NCBI GenBank assembly: GCA_003152275.1
Contig: PLZU01000009.1
Location: forward strand, 14,655-78,654
Direction: 5' to 3'
Length of the DNA: 64,000 nucleotides
From: Actinomycetota bacterium
GTDB taxonomy: Bacteria; Actinomycetota; Thermoleophilia; Gaiellales; Gaiellaceae
A program made the translations under genes and the position numbers. How positions within the stretch are numbered: the first letter of the stretch is position 1; the number at the start of each line of letters is the position of its first letter. Below, piece by piece: positions 1 to 9,102 of this stretch. The notes below the pieces were generated by a model, which saw nothing but the letters and a program-made list of their open reading frames with translations, did no database searches and was not told the DNA's origin.

Positions 1-246
<246 letters not shown>

Positions 247-271
247 CCGTCGTCGAGATGACAATGGCCGC

Positions 272-1183
272 ATGCAGGTCTTTGTGACCGGCGGCGGCCG
301 CGGATTCATCGGCGGTCACGTCGTTCAGGCGCTCGAGCGCACAGGACACGAGGTTCGCCGGGAATGGGTCGACGTTCGCGATGGCGTGGCACTCCTGAGA
401 AGCATGCGAGGCTGCGACGCCGTCGTGCACGTGGCTGCGCTGTACAGCTATACCGCGTCCGCTTCGGAGATCGAGGCGGTCAATGTCGGCGGTACGAGAA
501 ACGTGATTGCTGCCTGTCGAGCGACCGGCGTGCGGCGGCTCGTGCACACGAGCACTGCGGGGACATGCGGTCCTGTGGCGGGACGAGCTGCGACAGAGGC
601 GGACTGTCCGCCGCTCTGGGAACTCGGCGTTCCGTACAAGCGGACGAAGCTCGCGGCGGAAAGACTCGTGCTCGCAGCGGCCGCTGACGGGCTCGAAGCG
701 CTGTGTGTCAACCCGACGACGCCGATCGGTGAAGGCGACGACGCGCCCACACCAACCGGGCAGATGGTGCGCGGCGTCGTTCGCGGGCGCTATCGAGCGA
801 CGCTGCGCTCGGGCGGGCTGAACCTGGTCGACGTACGCGACGTGGCACGCGGTCACGTCCTCGCGCTCGAACACGGCCGGGCCGGGGAGCGTTACATCCT
901 CGGCGGGTCGAACATCACGCTCGCGGAGGTGTTCACGCTGATGGCGAACGCGGCGCGCCGGCGACCGCCGCGCATTCGCCTCCCGTACGCAGCAGCGCAG
1001 GGGCTGGCGCTGCTTGGGCTCGTGAACGCGCAGGAGGTCGCACTCGCACGCCTGCCGGCGTGGTTCTCGTCCGCGAAGGCCCACCGGGAGCTCGGGTACG
1101 AGCATGCGCCGATCGAGGCCGCAGTCGAGCGTGCGGTCAAGGCTGCTCTTGCGGCGGATTCGCGCGTGCCCGCAAACGTATAA
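272..1183 (+). CDS. NAD-dependent epimerase/dehydratase (HpnA-like sugar epimerase)
   Basis: N-terminal Rossmann motif VTGGGRGFIGGHV, YKRTK active-site motif, 303 aa. Confidence 0.8.
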   Translation: MQVFVTGGGRGFIGGHVVQALERTGHEVRREWVDVRDGVALLRSMRGCDAVVHVAALYSYTASASEIEAVNVGGTRNVIAACRATGVRRLVHTSTAGTCGPVAGRAATEADCPPLWELGVPYKRTKLAAERLVLAAAADGLEALCVNPTTPIGEGDDAPTPTGQMVRGVVRGRYRATLRSGGLNLVDVRDVARGHVLALEHGRAGERYILGGSNITLAEVFTLMANAARRRPPRIRLPYAAAQGLALLGLVNAQEVALARLPAWFSSAKAHRELGYEHAPIEAAVERAVKAALAADSRVPANV

Positions 1184-1212
1184 GCGATCGCGTTATCGAC
1201 GCTCGCCGAGTG

Positions 1213-1491
1213 CCACCGGTGCGCGGCTGGCTCGCGCTCGACGAGGACGAGCTCGCGGAACGCTGCCGCAACCTGCTGATCCTGACCGAGCGCTTCCCGA
1301 CCTACGGCGGGCTTGCAGGCCGCGACCTCGAGGCGATCGCCCAGGGACTGAGGGAGGCGGTCGACCACGAGTACCTGCGCTACCGGATCCGCTCGACCGC
1401 CTATCTCGGCGACGCGCTCGTCGCCGAGGGCATCCCGATCGTTCAGCCGCCCGGAGGCCATGCCGCCTATCTGGACGCGCGGGCATGTTGA
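1213..1491 (+). pseudogene. Tryptophanase/tyrosine phenol-lyase C-terminal fragment
   Basis: Frame reads RGWLALDEDELAERCRNLLILTERFPTYGGLAGRDLEAIAQGLREAV...GIPIVQPPGGHAAYLDAR, a tryptophanase-type segment; N-terminal two thirds absent. Confidence 0.65.
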
Positions 1492-1493
1492 AG

Positions 1494-1913
1494 CAGGCAC
1501 GCAACCTGCGGATGAACCTCGACGAACGCGACCAGCGGCTGCGTTTCCTAATCCACGACCGGGACGCCAAGTTCGGCCATGCCTTCGATGCCATCTTCCA
1601 CGGGGAACGAGTGACGGTTATCCGCACACCGGTCCGGGCGCCCAACGCGAACGCGCACATCGAGCGCTGGGTCGGCAGTGTCCGGCGCGAGTGCCTCGAC
1701 CGGCTGCTTATCTTCACCCGCCGCCAACTCGAGCACGTCCTCCGTATCTATGTCCGCTACTACAACGAGCAAAGGCCGCACCGGGCGCTCGACCTTGAAG
1801 CGCCCGAACCCCGGAATTCAGTACCCGCAAGCGGAACCGGGTCGTTGACGCAGATCCGCCGCCGTGATCGCCTCGGCGGAGTCATCCACGAATACGAGGC
1901 CGTCGCAGCATGA
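1494..1913 (+). mobile_element. Transposase integrase-core (rve) fragment, remnant of an IS
   Basis: DRDAKFGHAFDAIF...NANAHIERWVGSVRRECLDRLLIF...YYNEQRPHRAL motifs; N-terminal half missing. Confidence 0.75.
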
Positions 1914-2028
1914 CACCGAATTTATGCACCCCACGCGTTAGTGGCGGACTTTACGCTCGCGTTACACGAACCCGCTGACTGACCTGACATTCCCGGGAAG
2001 GATGTAACTAGAGAGGAGGTTTATAACG

Positions 2029-2571
2029 ATGAGAGAATTCATCATGCTGTTGTTTGTACTGGTCGCGCTGGCGGTACCGGTCGCAGCTCTTGCGAGCGGA
2101 ACTCCCACGGCGACCTCAACCGCGAATCAGATCTGCAAGCTGGCGCAGACTTCGATGGGTGCAACTCTGTTCGCCCAGACGTACGCCACGAACGCGTCGA
2201 AGGCGGACGCGTTCGGCAAGTGCGTGTCGAAGAATGCCGCGACCGCGAAGCAGGACGTAAGCAACGCGTCGAAGACGTGTACGTCGCAGCAAGCTGACCC
2301 CAATTTCGCCGCGACCCATGGCGGAAAGACCTTCGAGCAGTTCTACGGCAACAACACTTCGAAGGGCAAGGGCAGCGCAGCTAACGCCTTCGGCAAGTGT
2401 GTGTCGCAGGCGGTCTCGAAGTCGGTCGCCGCACAGGCGAAGACGCTGACCACCGCGGCCAAGTCGTGCAAGGCGGCTCTCAAGGCGAGTGCCACCGATT
2501 TCGCAGCGAAGTACGGAACGGGCCGCGACGCGTTCGGCAAGTGCGTCGCAGCGACCTCGAAGACCAAGTAG
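2029..2571 (+). CDS. Putative secreted protein with three internal AFGKCV repeats
   Basis: Signal peptide MREFIMLLFVLVALAVPVAALASG; SD gaggagg upstream; three F..xY...AFGKCV units. Confidence 0.7.
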   Translation: MREFIMLLFVLVALAVPVAALASGTPTATSTANQICKLAQTSMGATLFAQTYATNASKADAFGKCVSKNAATAKQDVSNASKTCTSQQADPNFAATHGGKTFEQFYGNNTSKGKGSAANAFGKCVSQAVSKSVAAQAKTLTTAAKSCKAALKASATDFAAKYGTGRDAFGKCVAATSKTK

Positions 2572-2591
2572 ATCGCGACGCAAACCAGGAT

Positions 2592-2632
2592 GCAGAGGGG
2601 GCGCCGAATACACCGGCGCCCCCTCTGCTTTT
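2592..2632 (+). terminator. Rho-independent terminator
   Basis: Perfect 15-bp stem gcagagggggcgccg/cggcgccccctctgc followed by tttt. Confidence 0.85.
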
Positions 2633-3020
2633 CCTTCGAGCCCTGTATCTCGTGCTCGCACACGTCGAGCACGCTCGTAAGCCGCTCATCCTCGCTTACC
2701 AAGCTGTGTAGCGTCGGATCGCCGGCCAAGGGGCCGGCGCACGGAGACGGCGCAAACCACGGGTGTCGCAGTTTGCGGGAAGTACGACACGCTGCTCCAG
2801 GGCGGCAACCGCGGGCCGGTGACGCGTGCCGGTCGAGCAGGCGTTCGAACCTGCATACGAACAGCGTTCGGCTGAGCGGGTCGGTGCTGCGGGTTTTCCC
2901 CGTCTAGGTGTGCGGGTTTATGCGGATGTCGGACTAGAACGTCCAATTTAGGACTCCTGTTGGCTCCGACGGACGATCCCACTCCTCCAACCCAGGAGTC
3001 AGGGGCCACAGCGCCGACTA

Positions 3021-3066
3021 CAGAAGATCCCGGAGGCCTTTAGCGGAAAGCCTTCGGGATCTTCTG
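3021..3066. terminator. Inverted repeat, possible terminator
   Basis: cagaagatcccg ... cgggatcttctg, 12-bp perfect stem in intergenic space 3' of a minus-strand gene. Confidence 0.5.
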
Positions 3067-3154
3067 GTACCGGCACGGCGTCGACGATCACTGACGTCAT
3101 GACGGCACTGACGGCTACCGTCAGATGGAAGCCGTGTCTCCCGTCCTGGCCTTA

Positions 3155-4609
3155 TTATCCAAATCCGCCGCCGCCGGGCGTCTCGATTCGCACGACGTCG
3201 CCGGCGCGCAGCTGCTTCGTCACCTTGGCCGGCTGCTCCTCGCCGTTCACGAGCGTGCGCCCGGGCGCGCCGTCCTCGCCGCCGTTCTCGCCTCCTGGCC
3301 CATGCGCACGCCGCTCGGCGAGCACGGAGAGCCGGCAGTCCTCGAGCACGCGCAGCTCGCGCACCACACCGTCACCGCCGCGATGCCGGCCGGCGCCGCC
3401 CGACCCGGTGCGCAGGTGCCAGCGCTCGACGCGCATTGGATAGGACAACTCGAGCGCCTCGACCGGCGTGATCAGGGTGTTCGACATGGCGACGTGGACG
3501 CCCGACGGCCCGTCGGCATCGGCGCACGCGCCCTGGCCGCCGCCGATCGTCTCGTAGTAGGTGAAGTGGTCGTTGCCGAGCGCGACATTGTTCATCGTTC
3601 CCTGTCCCTGTGCGCGGTCGCCGATTGCGCGGAAGAGAACATCGACGATGCGGGACGACGTCTCCGTGTTCCCTGCGACGACCGCCGCCGGTGAAAGTGC
3701 ATGCACGAGGCAGCCTTCGGGCGCGGTGACCGTGACGGGCGCGAACGCGCCGCCCGAGGCAGGGAGGTCCGGCTCAGTGAGGCAGCGCACGACGAAATAG
3801 CAGGCCGAGCGCGTCACCGACATCGGACAGTTGAGGTTGTACGAGTCCTGCGCGTCTGTCCCGGCGAAGTCGATGTAGATCTCGTCGCCCGCGATCTGGA
3901 TGGTCGCGCGAATCGTCAGCTCACCTTCGACCGCTTCGACGACGTCTTCGGCCGACCAGGTGCCGTCGGGTAGCCGCGCGATCGCGGCGCGCACCATGCG
4001 CTCCGAGTACGCGTACAGCTCGTCCATCGCGGCTGCGATTCGCTCGCGTCCGCGGCGCGCGCAGAGCTCGTCGATGCGCCGTTCCGCGAGCCGATGCGCG
4101 GAGATCTGCGCGCGCAGGTCGCCGCGCCGCTCGTCGGGGTTGCGCGCGTTCGCGACGAACAGCTGCTCGACCTCCTCGGTCAGGAGCGTCGGCGGGATGA
4201 TCAGCCCTTCCTGATAGAGCTCGCGCGAGAACGCCGGCAGGCTCGCGGGCTCCATACCGCCGACGTCGGCGTGGTGCGCGCGCGAGACCGCATAGCCGAG
4301 CGACGTGCGCGAGACGAGGGTCACGTCCGGCAGGTGCGTTCCTCCGGTGTACGGGTCGTTGAGAATGCAGACCTGGCCCTTGGACAGTCCAAGGGCCATG
4401 GCCGCAGCCACGGCGTCCGGCATCGCGCCAAGGTGGACTGGGATGTGCTCCGCTTGCGCGATCATCCGCCCTGACTCGTCAAAGATCGCGGTCGAGCAGT
4501 CACGCCGCTCCTTGATGTTGGCCGAGAACGCCGAGCGGATGAGCACGGCGCCCATCTCTTCGGCGACTGCGCGCAGTGAACTGCCGATCACCTGCAGCTC
4601 GACGTTCAT
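3155..4609 (-). CDS. Hydantoinase B/oxoprolinase family protein
   Basis: 484 aa; AEEMGAVLIRSAFSANIKERRDCSTAIFDESGRMIAQAEHIPVHLGAM; overlaps the upstream HyuA gene by 4 bp. Confidence 0.88.
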   Translation of the reverse strand: MNVELQVIGSSLRAVAEEMGAVLIRSAFSANIKERRDCSTAIFDESGRMIAQAEHIPVHLGAMPDAVAAAMALGLSKGQVCILNDPYTGGTHLPDVTLVSRTSLGYAVSRAHHADVGGMEPASLPAFSRELYQEGLIIPPTLLTEEVEQLFVANARNPDERRGDLRAQISAHRLAERRIDELCARRGRERIAAAMDELYAYSERMVRAAIARLPDGTWSAEDVVEAVEGELTIRATIQIAGDEIYIDFAGTDAQDSYNLNCPMSVTRSACYFVVRCLTEPDLPASGGAFAPVTVTAPEGCLVHALSPAAVVAGNTETSSRIVDVLFRAIGDRAQGQGTMNNVALGNDHFTYYETIGGGQGACADADGPSGVHVAMSNTLITPVEALELSYPMRVERWHLRTGSGGAGRHRGGDGVVRELRVLEDCRLSVLAERRAHGPGGENGGEDGAPGRTLVNGEEQPAKVTKQLRAGDVVRIETPGGGGFG

Positions 4610-6357
4610 CGCCGCAGCACCAGCGTGCCGTCGTCATTCGTCTCGCCGTGCCAGCCATCGGGCACCCAGCAGGTTGCGCCGGCGAGCTCAAGGAGTGCAG
4701 GCCCCTCGACCTTGTAACAGTCTGTTACTTGCAAGGAGATGTCGGGCCCCGGCGTTACGTCAGCGGTGCGCACGGCGACGAGCTCGATCTCGCGCTCCGG
4801 CTCTGCATGGCCGTACCGCTCCTCATGGGCGCGGTGGAACGCGGCGGCGAGGTCGCGCTGCAGCGGCACCGTCAGCTCGAAGGACTGGCCGTGATAGCGC
4901 AGATCTGCTTCACCGTCGGCGGACAGCTCACCGACCTCCGCGAGTGGGCGCACGTACGAGACGACGCGGTCGCGACGTTCGTCTCCCGCAACGAGGCCGA
5001 GCGCCGATAAGACGCCGGCCGCTTCGGGAACGAGCACCGCTTCGATGTCGAGCTCCTCCGCGAGCGCGCAGGCGTGCAGCGGGCCCGCGCCGCCGAACGC
5101 GACAAGCGCGAAATCTCGTGGATCGTGCCCGCGTTCGACCGAGACGACGCGCAGTGCGCGGAGCATCTCCGCGTTCACGACCTCGATCACCGCTTCGGGA
5201 TCGATGTCGCAGAGCGCCCGCTCGGCCGCAGCGCGATCGAGCACGAGCCCGCCGGGCAGCTCGGCCGGGAGTCGTCCGAGTAGCAGATTCGCATCGGTGA
5301 CGGTGGCGCCGCCGCCCGCGCCGTAACACGCGGGGCCGGGGTGCGCGCCGGCCGACTCGGGGCCGACGCGAATCGCACCGCCCGCATCACGGGTGACGAG
5401 CGAGCCGCCACCTGCACCGACGGTGTGCAGGTCGACCGTCGGCAGCCGGATCGGGAGACCGCCGACGGCGCGTCCTGCAACGCGGGACGCACGGCCGCCC
5501 GGCAGCAGGCAGACGTCGGTCGAGGTCCCGCCCATGTCGAACGCGATCGCATGCTCGAAGCCGGCGCGACGCGCGACGAGGCCCGCACCGACGACGCCGC
5601 CTGCGGGCCCCGACACGAGGATCGTCGCCGGATGCGCGGCTGCCTCGTCGACAGACGCGACACCTCCCGAAGACAACATCACGAGCGGCTCGGGCAGGCC
5701 CGCCTCTCGCGCGGCGTCCGCGAGCGCGCGCAGGTAGCGGGCCGCGACCGGAGCGAGATACGCGTCGGCAGCCGTAGTTGACGCGCGCTCGTACTCGCGG
5801 AACTCCGGTGCGACCTCGTGCGACGCGACGACGTGCACACCGGGATGGCGGCGCCGCAGCTCTGCGACGACCGCTCGCTCGTGCGACGCGTCCCGGAACG
5901 AAAAGAGCAGGCAGACGGCAACCGCATCTGCATCGCCGATGTCGGGCAGCGTCGACAGGTCGAGCGGCTCCAGCTCTCCGTCCGGCCCGAGGCGGCCACG
6001 CACGCCGTGACAGCGTTCGAGCGGAACGAGTGGCGGCGGGTGCTCGTCGCACAGGCGATACAGATGGGCGCGCGTCTGGCGACGCAGATGGAGGAGATGC
6101 TCGAAGCCGTCGTTCGCGACGAAGGCGGTGCGGGCGCCCCGCCGCTCGAGCAGTGCGTTCGTCGCAATCGTCGTCCCGTGCGCGAAACGGACAACGTTCT
6201 CTGCGCCGACCGCGCGCGCCGCGGCGAGAACGGACTCCTCCTGTCGCGGGGCCGTCGGCACCTTCGCTGTCCGCACGCGCCCGCCGTCGAGGAGCACTGC
6301 GTCCGTGAACGTCCCGCCAACGTCGACGCCCAGGATCGCCACGCGCGTACTCTGCAT
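4606..6357 (-). CDS. Hydantoinase A/oxoprolinase family protein
   Basis: 583 aa; GVDVGGTFTDAVL, FAHGTTIATNALLER, FDMGGTSTDV motifs. Confidence 0.88.
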   Translation of the reverse strand: MQSTRVAILGVDVGGTFTDAVLLDGGRVRTAKVPTAPRQEESVLAAARAVGAENVVRFAHGTTIATNALLERRGARTAFVANDGFEHLLHLRRQTRAHLYRLCDEHPPPLVPLERCHGVRGRLGPDGELEPLDLSTLPDIGDADAVAVCLLFSFRDASHERAVVAELRRRHPGVHVVASHEVAPEFREYERASTTAADAYLAPVAARYLRALADAAREAGLPEPLVMLSSGGVASVDEAAAHPATILVSGPAGGVVGAGLVARRAGFEHAIAFDMGGTSTDVCLLPGGRASRVAGRAVGGLPIRLPTVDLHTVGAGGGSLVTRDAGGAIRVGPESAGAHPGPACYGAGGGATVTDANLLLGRLPAELPGGLVLDRAAAERALCDIDPEAVIEVVNAEMLRALRVVSVERGHDPRDFALVAFGGAGPLHACALAEELDIEAVLVPEAAGVLSALGLVAGDERRDRVVSYVRPLAEVGELSADGEADLRYHGQSFELTVPLQRDLAAAFHRAHEERYGHAEPEREIELVAVRTADVTPGPDISLQVTDCYKVEGPALLELAGATCWVPDGWHGETNDDGTLVLRR

Positions 6358-6361
6358 CGCC

Positions 6362-7021
6362 GTGACGATCCGCGCACTCCTCTTCGACTTCGATGGGCTG
6401 ATCCTCGATACCGAGACAGCCTCGCGCGCGGGCTGGGAGTGGCTCTATCGCGAGCACGGGCACGAGCTGCCGGAGGAGAAATGGGCTCTGATCGTGGGCA
6501 CGACCGGCGTCTGGAGCCCCATGGATCACCTGGAGGAGCTCGTCGGCGAGCCCCTCGAGCGCGAGGCGCTGAACGAGCGCCGGTACGTGCGCGAGCTGTC
6601 GCTGATCGAGGCCGAGGAGCTGCGGCCCGGGATCTCCGACTATCTCGCGGCCGCCGACCGGCACGGCTTGAAGCGCGCGATCGTCTCGAGCTCGTCGCGG
6701 CGGTGGATTGACATGCACCTCGCGCGGCTCGAGCGCTCGGTCGGCTGGGATGCGATCCTCACGGCCGACGGCGACCATTCGCGTGCGAAGCCGAGCCCGA
6801 CCATGTATCTCGAAGCGCTCGATGTGCTGGACGTGCACGCCGACGAGGCCGTCGTATTCGAGGACTCACCGAACGGCGTGCGCGCCGCCAAAGCGGCCGG
6901 AATCTTCACCGTCGCCATCCCGAACGCGGTCACGCGCGACTATGGGCTCGAGGAGGCAGACGTCGTCGTGCAGTCGCTCGCGGAGCTGCCTCCGGACGAG
7001 CTGCTCGCGCGCTTCAGCTGA
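6362..7021 (+). CDS. HAD-superfamily hydrolase (beta-phosphoglucomutase-like)
   Basis: ALLFDFDGLILDTE, VSSSSRRW, KPSPTMYLEAL, VVFEDSPNGVRAAKAAG motifs; GTG start. Confidence 0.88.
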   Translation: MTIRALLFDFDGLILDTETASRAGWEWLYREHGHELPEEKWALIVGTTGVWSPMDHLEELVGEPLEREALNERRYVRELSLIEAEELRPGISDYLAAADRHGLKRAIVSSSSRRWIDMHLARLERSVGWDAILTADGDHSRAKPSPTMYLEALDVLDVHADEAVVFEDSPNGVRAAKAAGIFTVAIPNAVTRDYGLEEADVVVQSLAELPPDELLARFS

Positions 7022-7146
7022 CGAGGCGCACGAGCGCCGTCGCGCGCGCGGGGAGACGCCGGCCCGATACCGCGACGGGGCCGACGGCCTTCAGCACGAC
7101 GGTGCCGGCGCCGACAGCGAGCACCGTCGCCCACGCGACGCTCATG
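7018..7146 (-). pseudogene. AzlD-like branched-chain amino-acid exporter subunit, truncated to 43 aa
   Basis: MSVAWATVLAVGAGTVVLKAVGPVAVSGRRLPARATALVRLVS*; ATG overlaps the azlC TGA. Confidence 0.5.
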
Positions 7147-7734
7147 CACGCCTCCAGCCGAACGCGACGGCGGCGGTCGCAGCGATGATCGGGATACCGG
7201 GCGGCGTGAACGGGATCAGCGCGGCCGCGATCGCCGCGCCTCCCACCGCAGCCGCAACGCGGCGCCGGTCGGTGAACTGGGCCGCGACCAGCGCTACGAA
7301 GAGCGCTGCGAACGCGCCATCGATACCGAACGCGGACGGATCGCCGATCGCCTGGCCCGCGAGCGCGCCGATCGCCGTGCCACCGACCCAGCCGACCCAG
7401 AGTAAGGCACCGACTCCGGCAAAACGCGCCGGTCGAAGCGAGCGGTGCCGCCGCCTGCCAGCGCCCAGGACTCGTCGACTACGAGCTGCGATTCCGCGAA
7501 GCGTTTCAGCACGTGGCCGCGGAACGACTGCGCGACCGTGATCCCGATCGGCGTGTAGCGCGCGTTCAGCAAAAGCGCGGCGGCGACCGCAGCAGCCACG
7601 CCGCCTCCCGCCCCGAGAACGGACACCGCTGCGAGCGCATCAAAATGCGCGGTGCGCGCTAGCACGCCGAACGACGCGCCAAGCGCTGCAGCCGCAGGGA
7701 AGAGCGGCGCCGCAACGCGCGCGCCTCTACGCAT
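7143..7734 (-). pseudogene. azlC: AzlC family protein with apparent frameshift near 7430
   Basis: N part AAPLFPAAAALGASFGVLA...LLNARYTPIGITVAQSF; after FDRRV the homologous sequence (AGVGALLWVGWVGGTAIGALAGQ...PPGIPIIAATAAVAFGWRRA*) continues in another frame. Confidence 0.65.
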
Positions 7735-8251
7735 GACGCGTCCGGAACGTGCGAGCCTTCTCCCGGTTGCCGCACACCTGCATCGAGCACCACTGACGCG
7801 ACTGGTTGCGCGCGTTGTCGATGAACGCGAAGCGGCACGTGTCGGAGCGGCACGCTTTCAGCCGCAACCAGGAACCGTCGGCCATCGCCTCGCCGACCGC
7901 CACGAGCACGAGTGCGAGCCCGCCTGCGACGCCCCCTCGCGTGGGCCGGAACCGAATGGCGCCGCTCTCGAAACGAACTGCGAGTCCGGCACGCCGCGCC
8001 GCCTCGTCGAGCGTCGCCGATGCATGATCCCGATCGACCTCGATGCCGTTGTTCGCGCGCAGCAGTTCTCGCAGAGCCTCGCGGATAGCGCGAGCGCCCT
8101 CGGCGTCCCTCTCACTTGCGCGGATAGGGCCGTTCACGAGACGATGCTCGGCGAGCCAGCGGACGAGCCCGCGACCGTGCTCGAGGTCGTCGCGGCGATC
8201 CTCGAGATCGGCCGTGTTGACGAACTCGCTGATCAGTTCCAGATTCGCCAT
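7727..8251 (-). CDS. CGNR zinc finger domain protein (ABATE-type regulator)
   Basis: C-terminal CRSDTCRFAFIDNARNQSRQWCSMQVCGNREKARTFR; likely ATG at 8251. Confidence 0.85.
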   Translation of the reverse strand: MANLELISEFVNTADLEDRRDDLEHGRGLVRWLAEHRLVNGPIRASERDAEGARAIREALRELLRANNGIEVDRDHASATLDEAARRAGLAVRFESGAIRFRPTRGGVAGGLALVLVAVGEAMADGSWLRLKACRSDTCRFAFIDNARNQSRQWCSMQVCGNREKARTFRTRHA

Positions 8252-8276
8252 AACCTGTGTTAGTTTATCAGTGGTT
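8251..8276. promoter_or_regulatory. Possible operator between divergent CGNR and cupin genes
   Basis: TAACC...GGTTA inverted repeat in the short divergent spacer. Confidence 0.3.
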
Positions 8277-8296
8277 ACTACCCTGGGAGGCCCGCC

Positions 8297-8683
8297 GTGA
8301 GTGCTTACAAGGCAGCGCATCTGGACGAGATCGCCGCAGAGCAGTGGCCTTACTGGGCGCCGATTCGCCACGAGCTCGACATCCGCTCGTTCGGCATCAA
8401 TGCCTGGCGCGGCGCGGATGGCGACGAGGTGATTAAGCGCCATTCCGAGGAGGAGAGCGGCCAGGAGGAGCTCTACATGGTGCTGAGCGGGCATGCGACG
8501 TTCACGGTCGGCGAGGATGAGATCGACGCGCCCGCCGGGACGCTCATCTACATCACCGAGCCGGGGACGGAGCGCGTCTGCTTCGCGAAAGAGGACGGCA
8601 CCGTCGTGCTGTCGCTCGGCGCGGTGCGCGGAAAGGTGTACGAGCCGTCGGGGTGGGACACGGGCTACCTGGAGGGAGCGTGA
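8297..8683 (+). CDS. Cupin domain protein
   Basis: EEESGQEELYMVLSGHATFTVGEDEIDAPAGTLIYI; GTG start. Confidence 0.8.
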   Translation: MSAYKAAHLDEIAAEQWPYWAPIRHELDIRSFGINAWRGADGDEVIKRHSEEESGQEELYMVLSGHATFTVGEDEIDAPAGTLIYITEPGTERVCFAKEDGTVVLSLGAVRGKVYEPSGWDTGYLEGA

Positions 8684-8988
8684 TCGCGCGGGTGTGGCGC
8701 GGCGCGACGCGCGCGGAGGACGGCGAGGAGTACGCCGCGTACGTCGAGGAATCGGGCACGGGGCCGGCGCGCAAGCTACCGGGCTCGCGCGGGACGCTCG
8801 TGCTGCGCCGCACGAGCGGGGATCTGGCCGAATTCGAGACGATCATCCTGTTCGACTCGCTCGACAACGTGCGCGCGTTCGCCGGCGACGACCTCGAGGC
8901 GGCGGTGTTCTTCCCGGAGGACGACCGCTATCTCGTCGAGCGCGACCTCTGGGTCAGCCATCACGAGGTCGACGTCCATATGGTGTAG
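8680..8988 (+). CDS. Antibiotic biosynthesis monooxygenase-like small protein
   Basis: IARVWRGATRAEDGEEYAAYV...ETIILFDSLDNVRAFAGDDLE; 4-bp overlap with upstream cupin gene. Confidence 0.55.
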   Translation: MIARVWRGATRAEDGEEYAAYVEESGTGPARKLPGSRGTLVLRRTSGDLAEFETIILFDSLDNVRAFAGDDLEAAVFFPEDDRYLVERDLWVSHHEVDVHMV

Positions 8989-8991
8989 AGC

Positions 8992-9083
8992 GGAGCGGCC
9001 GGGCCTGGTGGCCCAACCGGTCTTCAAAACCGGTACGCCGGCGTAACCCGCCGGTAGGTCAGTTCGACTCTGGCGCCGCTCCG
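8992..9083 (+). tRNA. selC: tRNA-Sec (anticodon TCA)
   Basis: 8-bp acceptor GGAGCGGC/GCCGCTCC, D stem GGGCC/GGCCC, anticodon stem-loop CCGGT-CTTCAAA-ACCGG, long variable arm CCGGCG-TAACC-CGCCGG, T arm GTCAG-TTCGACT-CTGGC (8+5 architecture), discriminator G. Confidence 0.95.
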
Positions 9084-9084
9084 T
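9020..9084 (+). repeat. selC 3'-end direct repeat, copy 1 (in the intact tRNA)
   Basis: GTCTTCAAAACCGGTACGCCGGCGTAACCCGCCGGTAGGTCAGTTCGACTCTGGCGCCGCTCCGT. Confidence 0.95.
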
Positions 9085-9102
9085 CGCGCAGGATTCAGTG
9101 CT

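Noticed and set aside
5387-6838. 483-aa minus-strand ORF overlapping hyuA and HAD genes
   Set aside because: Arg-rich shadow frame of high-GC coding DNA; no domain motifs, and it conflicts with the well-supported genes.
7018-7020. TGA ending azlD as a Sec codon
   Set aside because: Sequence after the TGA is antisense to the HAD gene and has no AzlD-like content.
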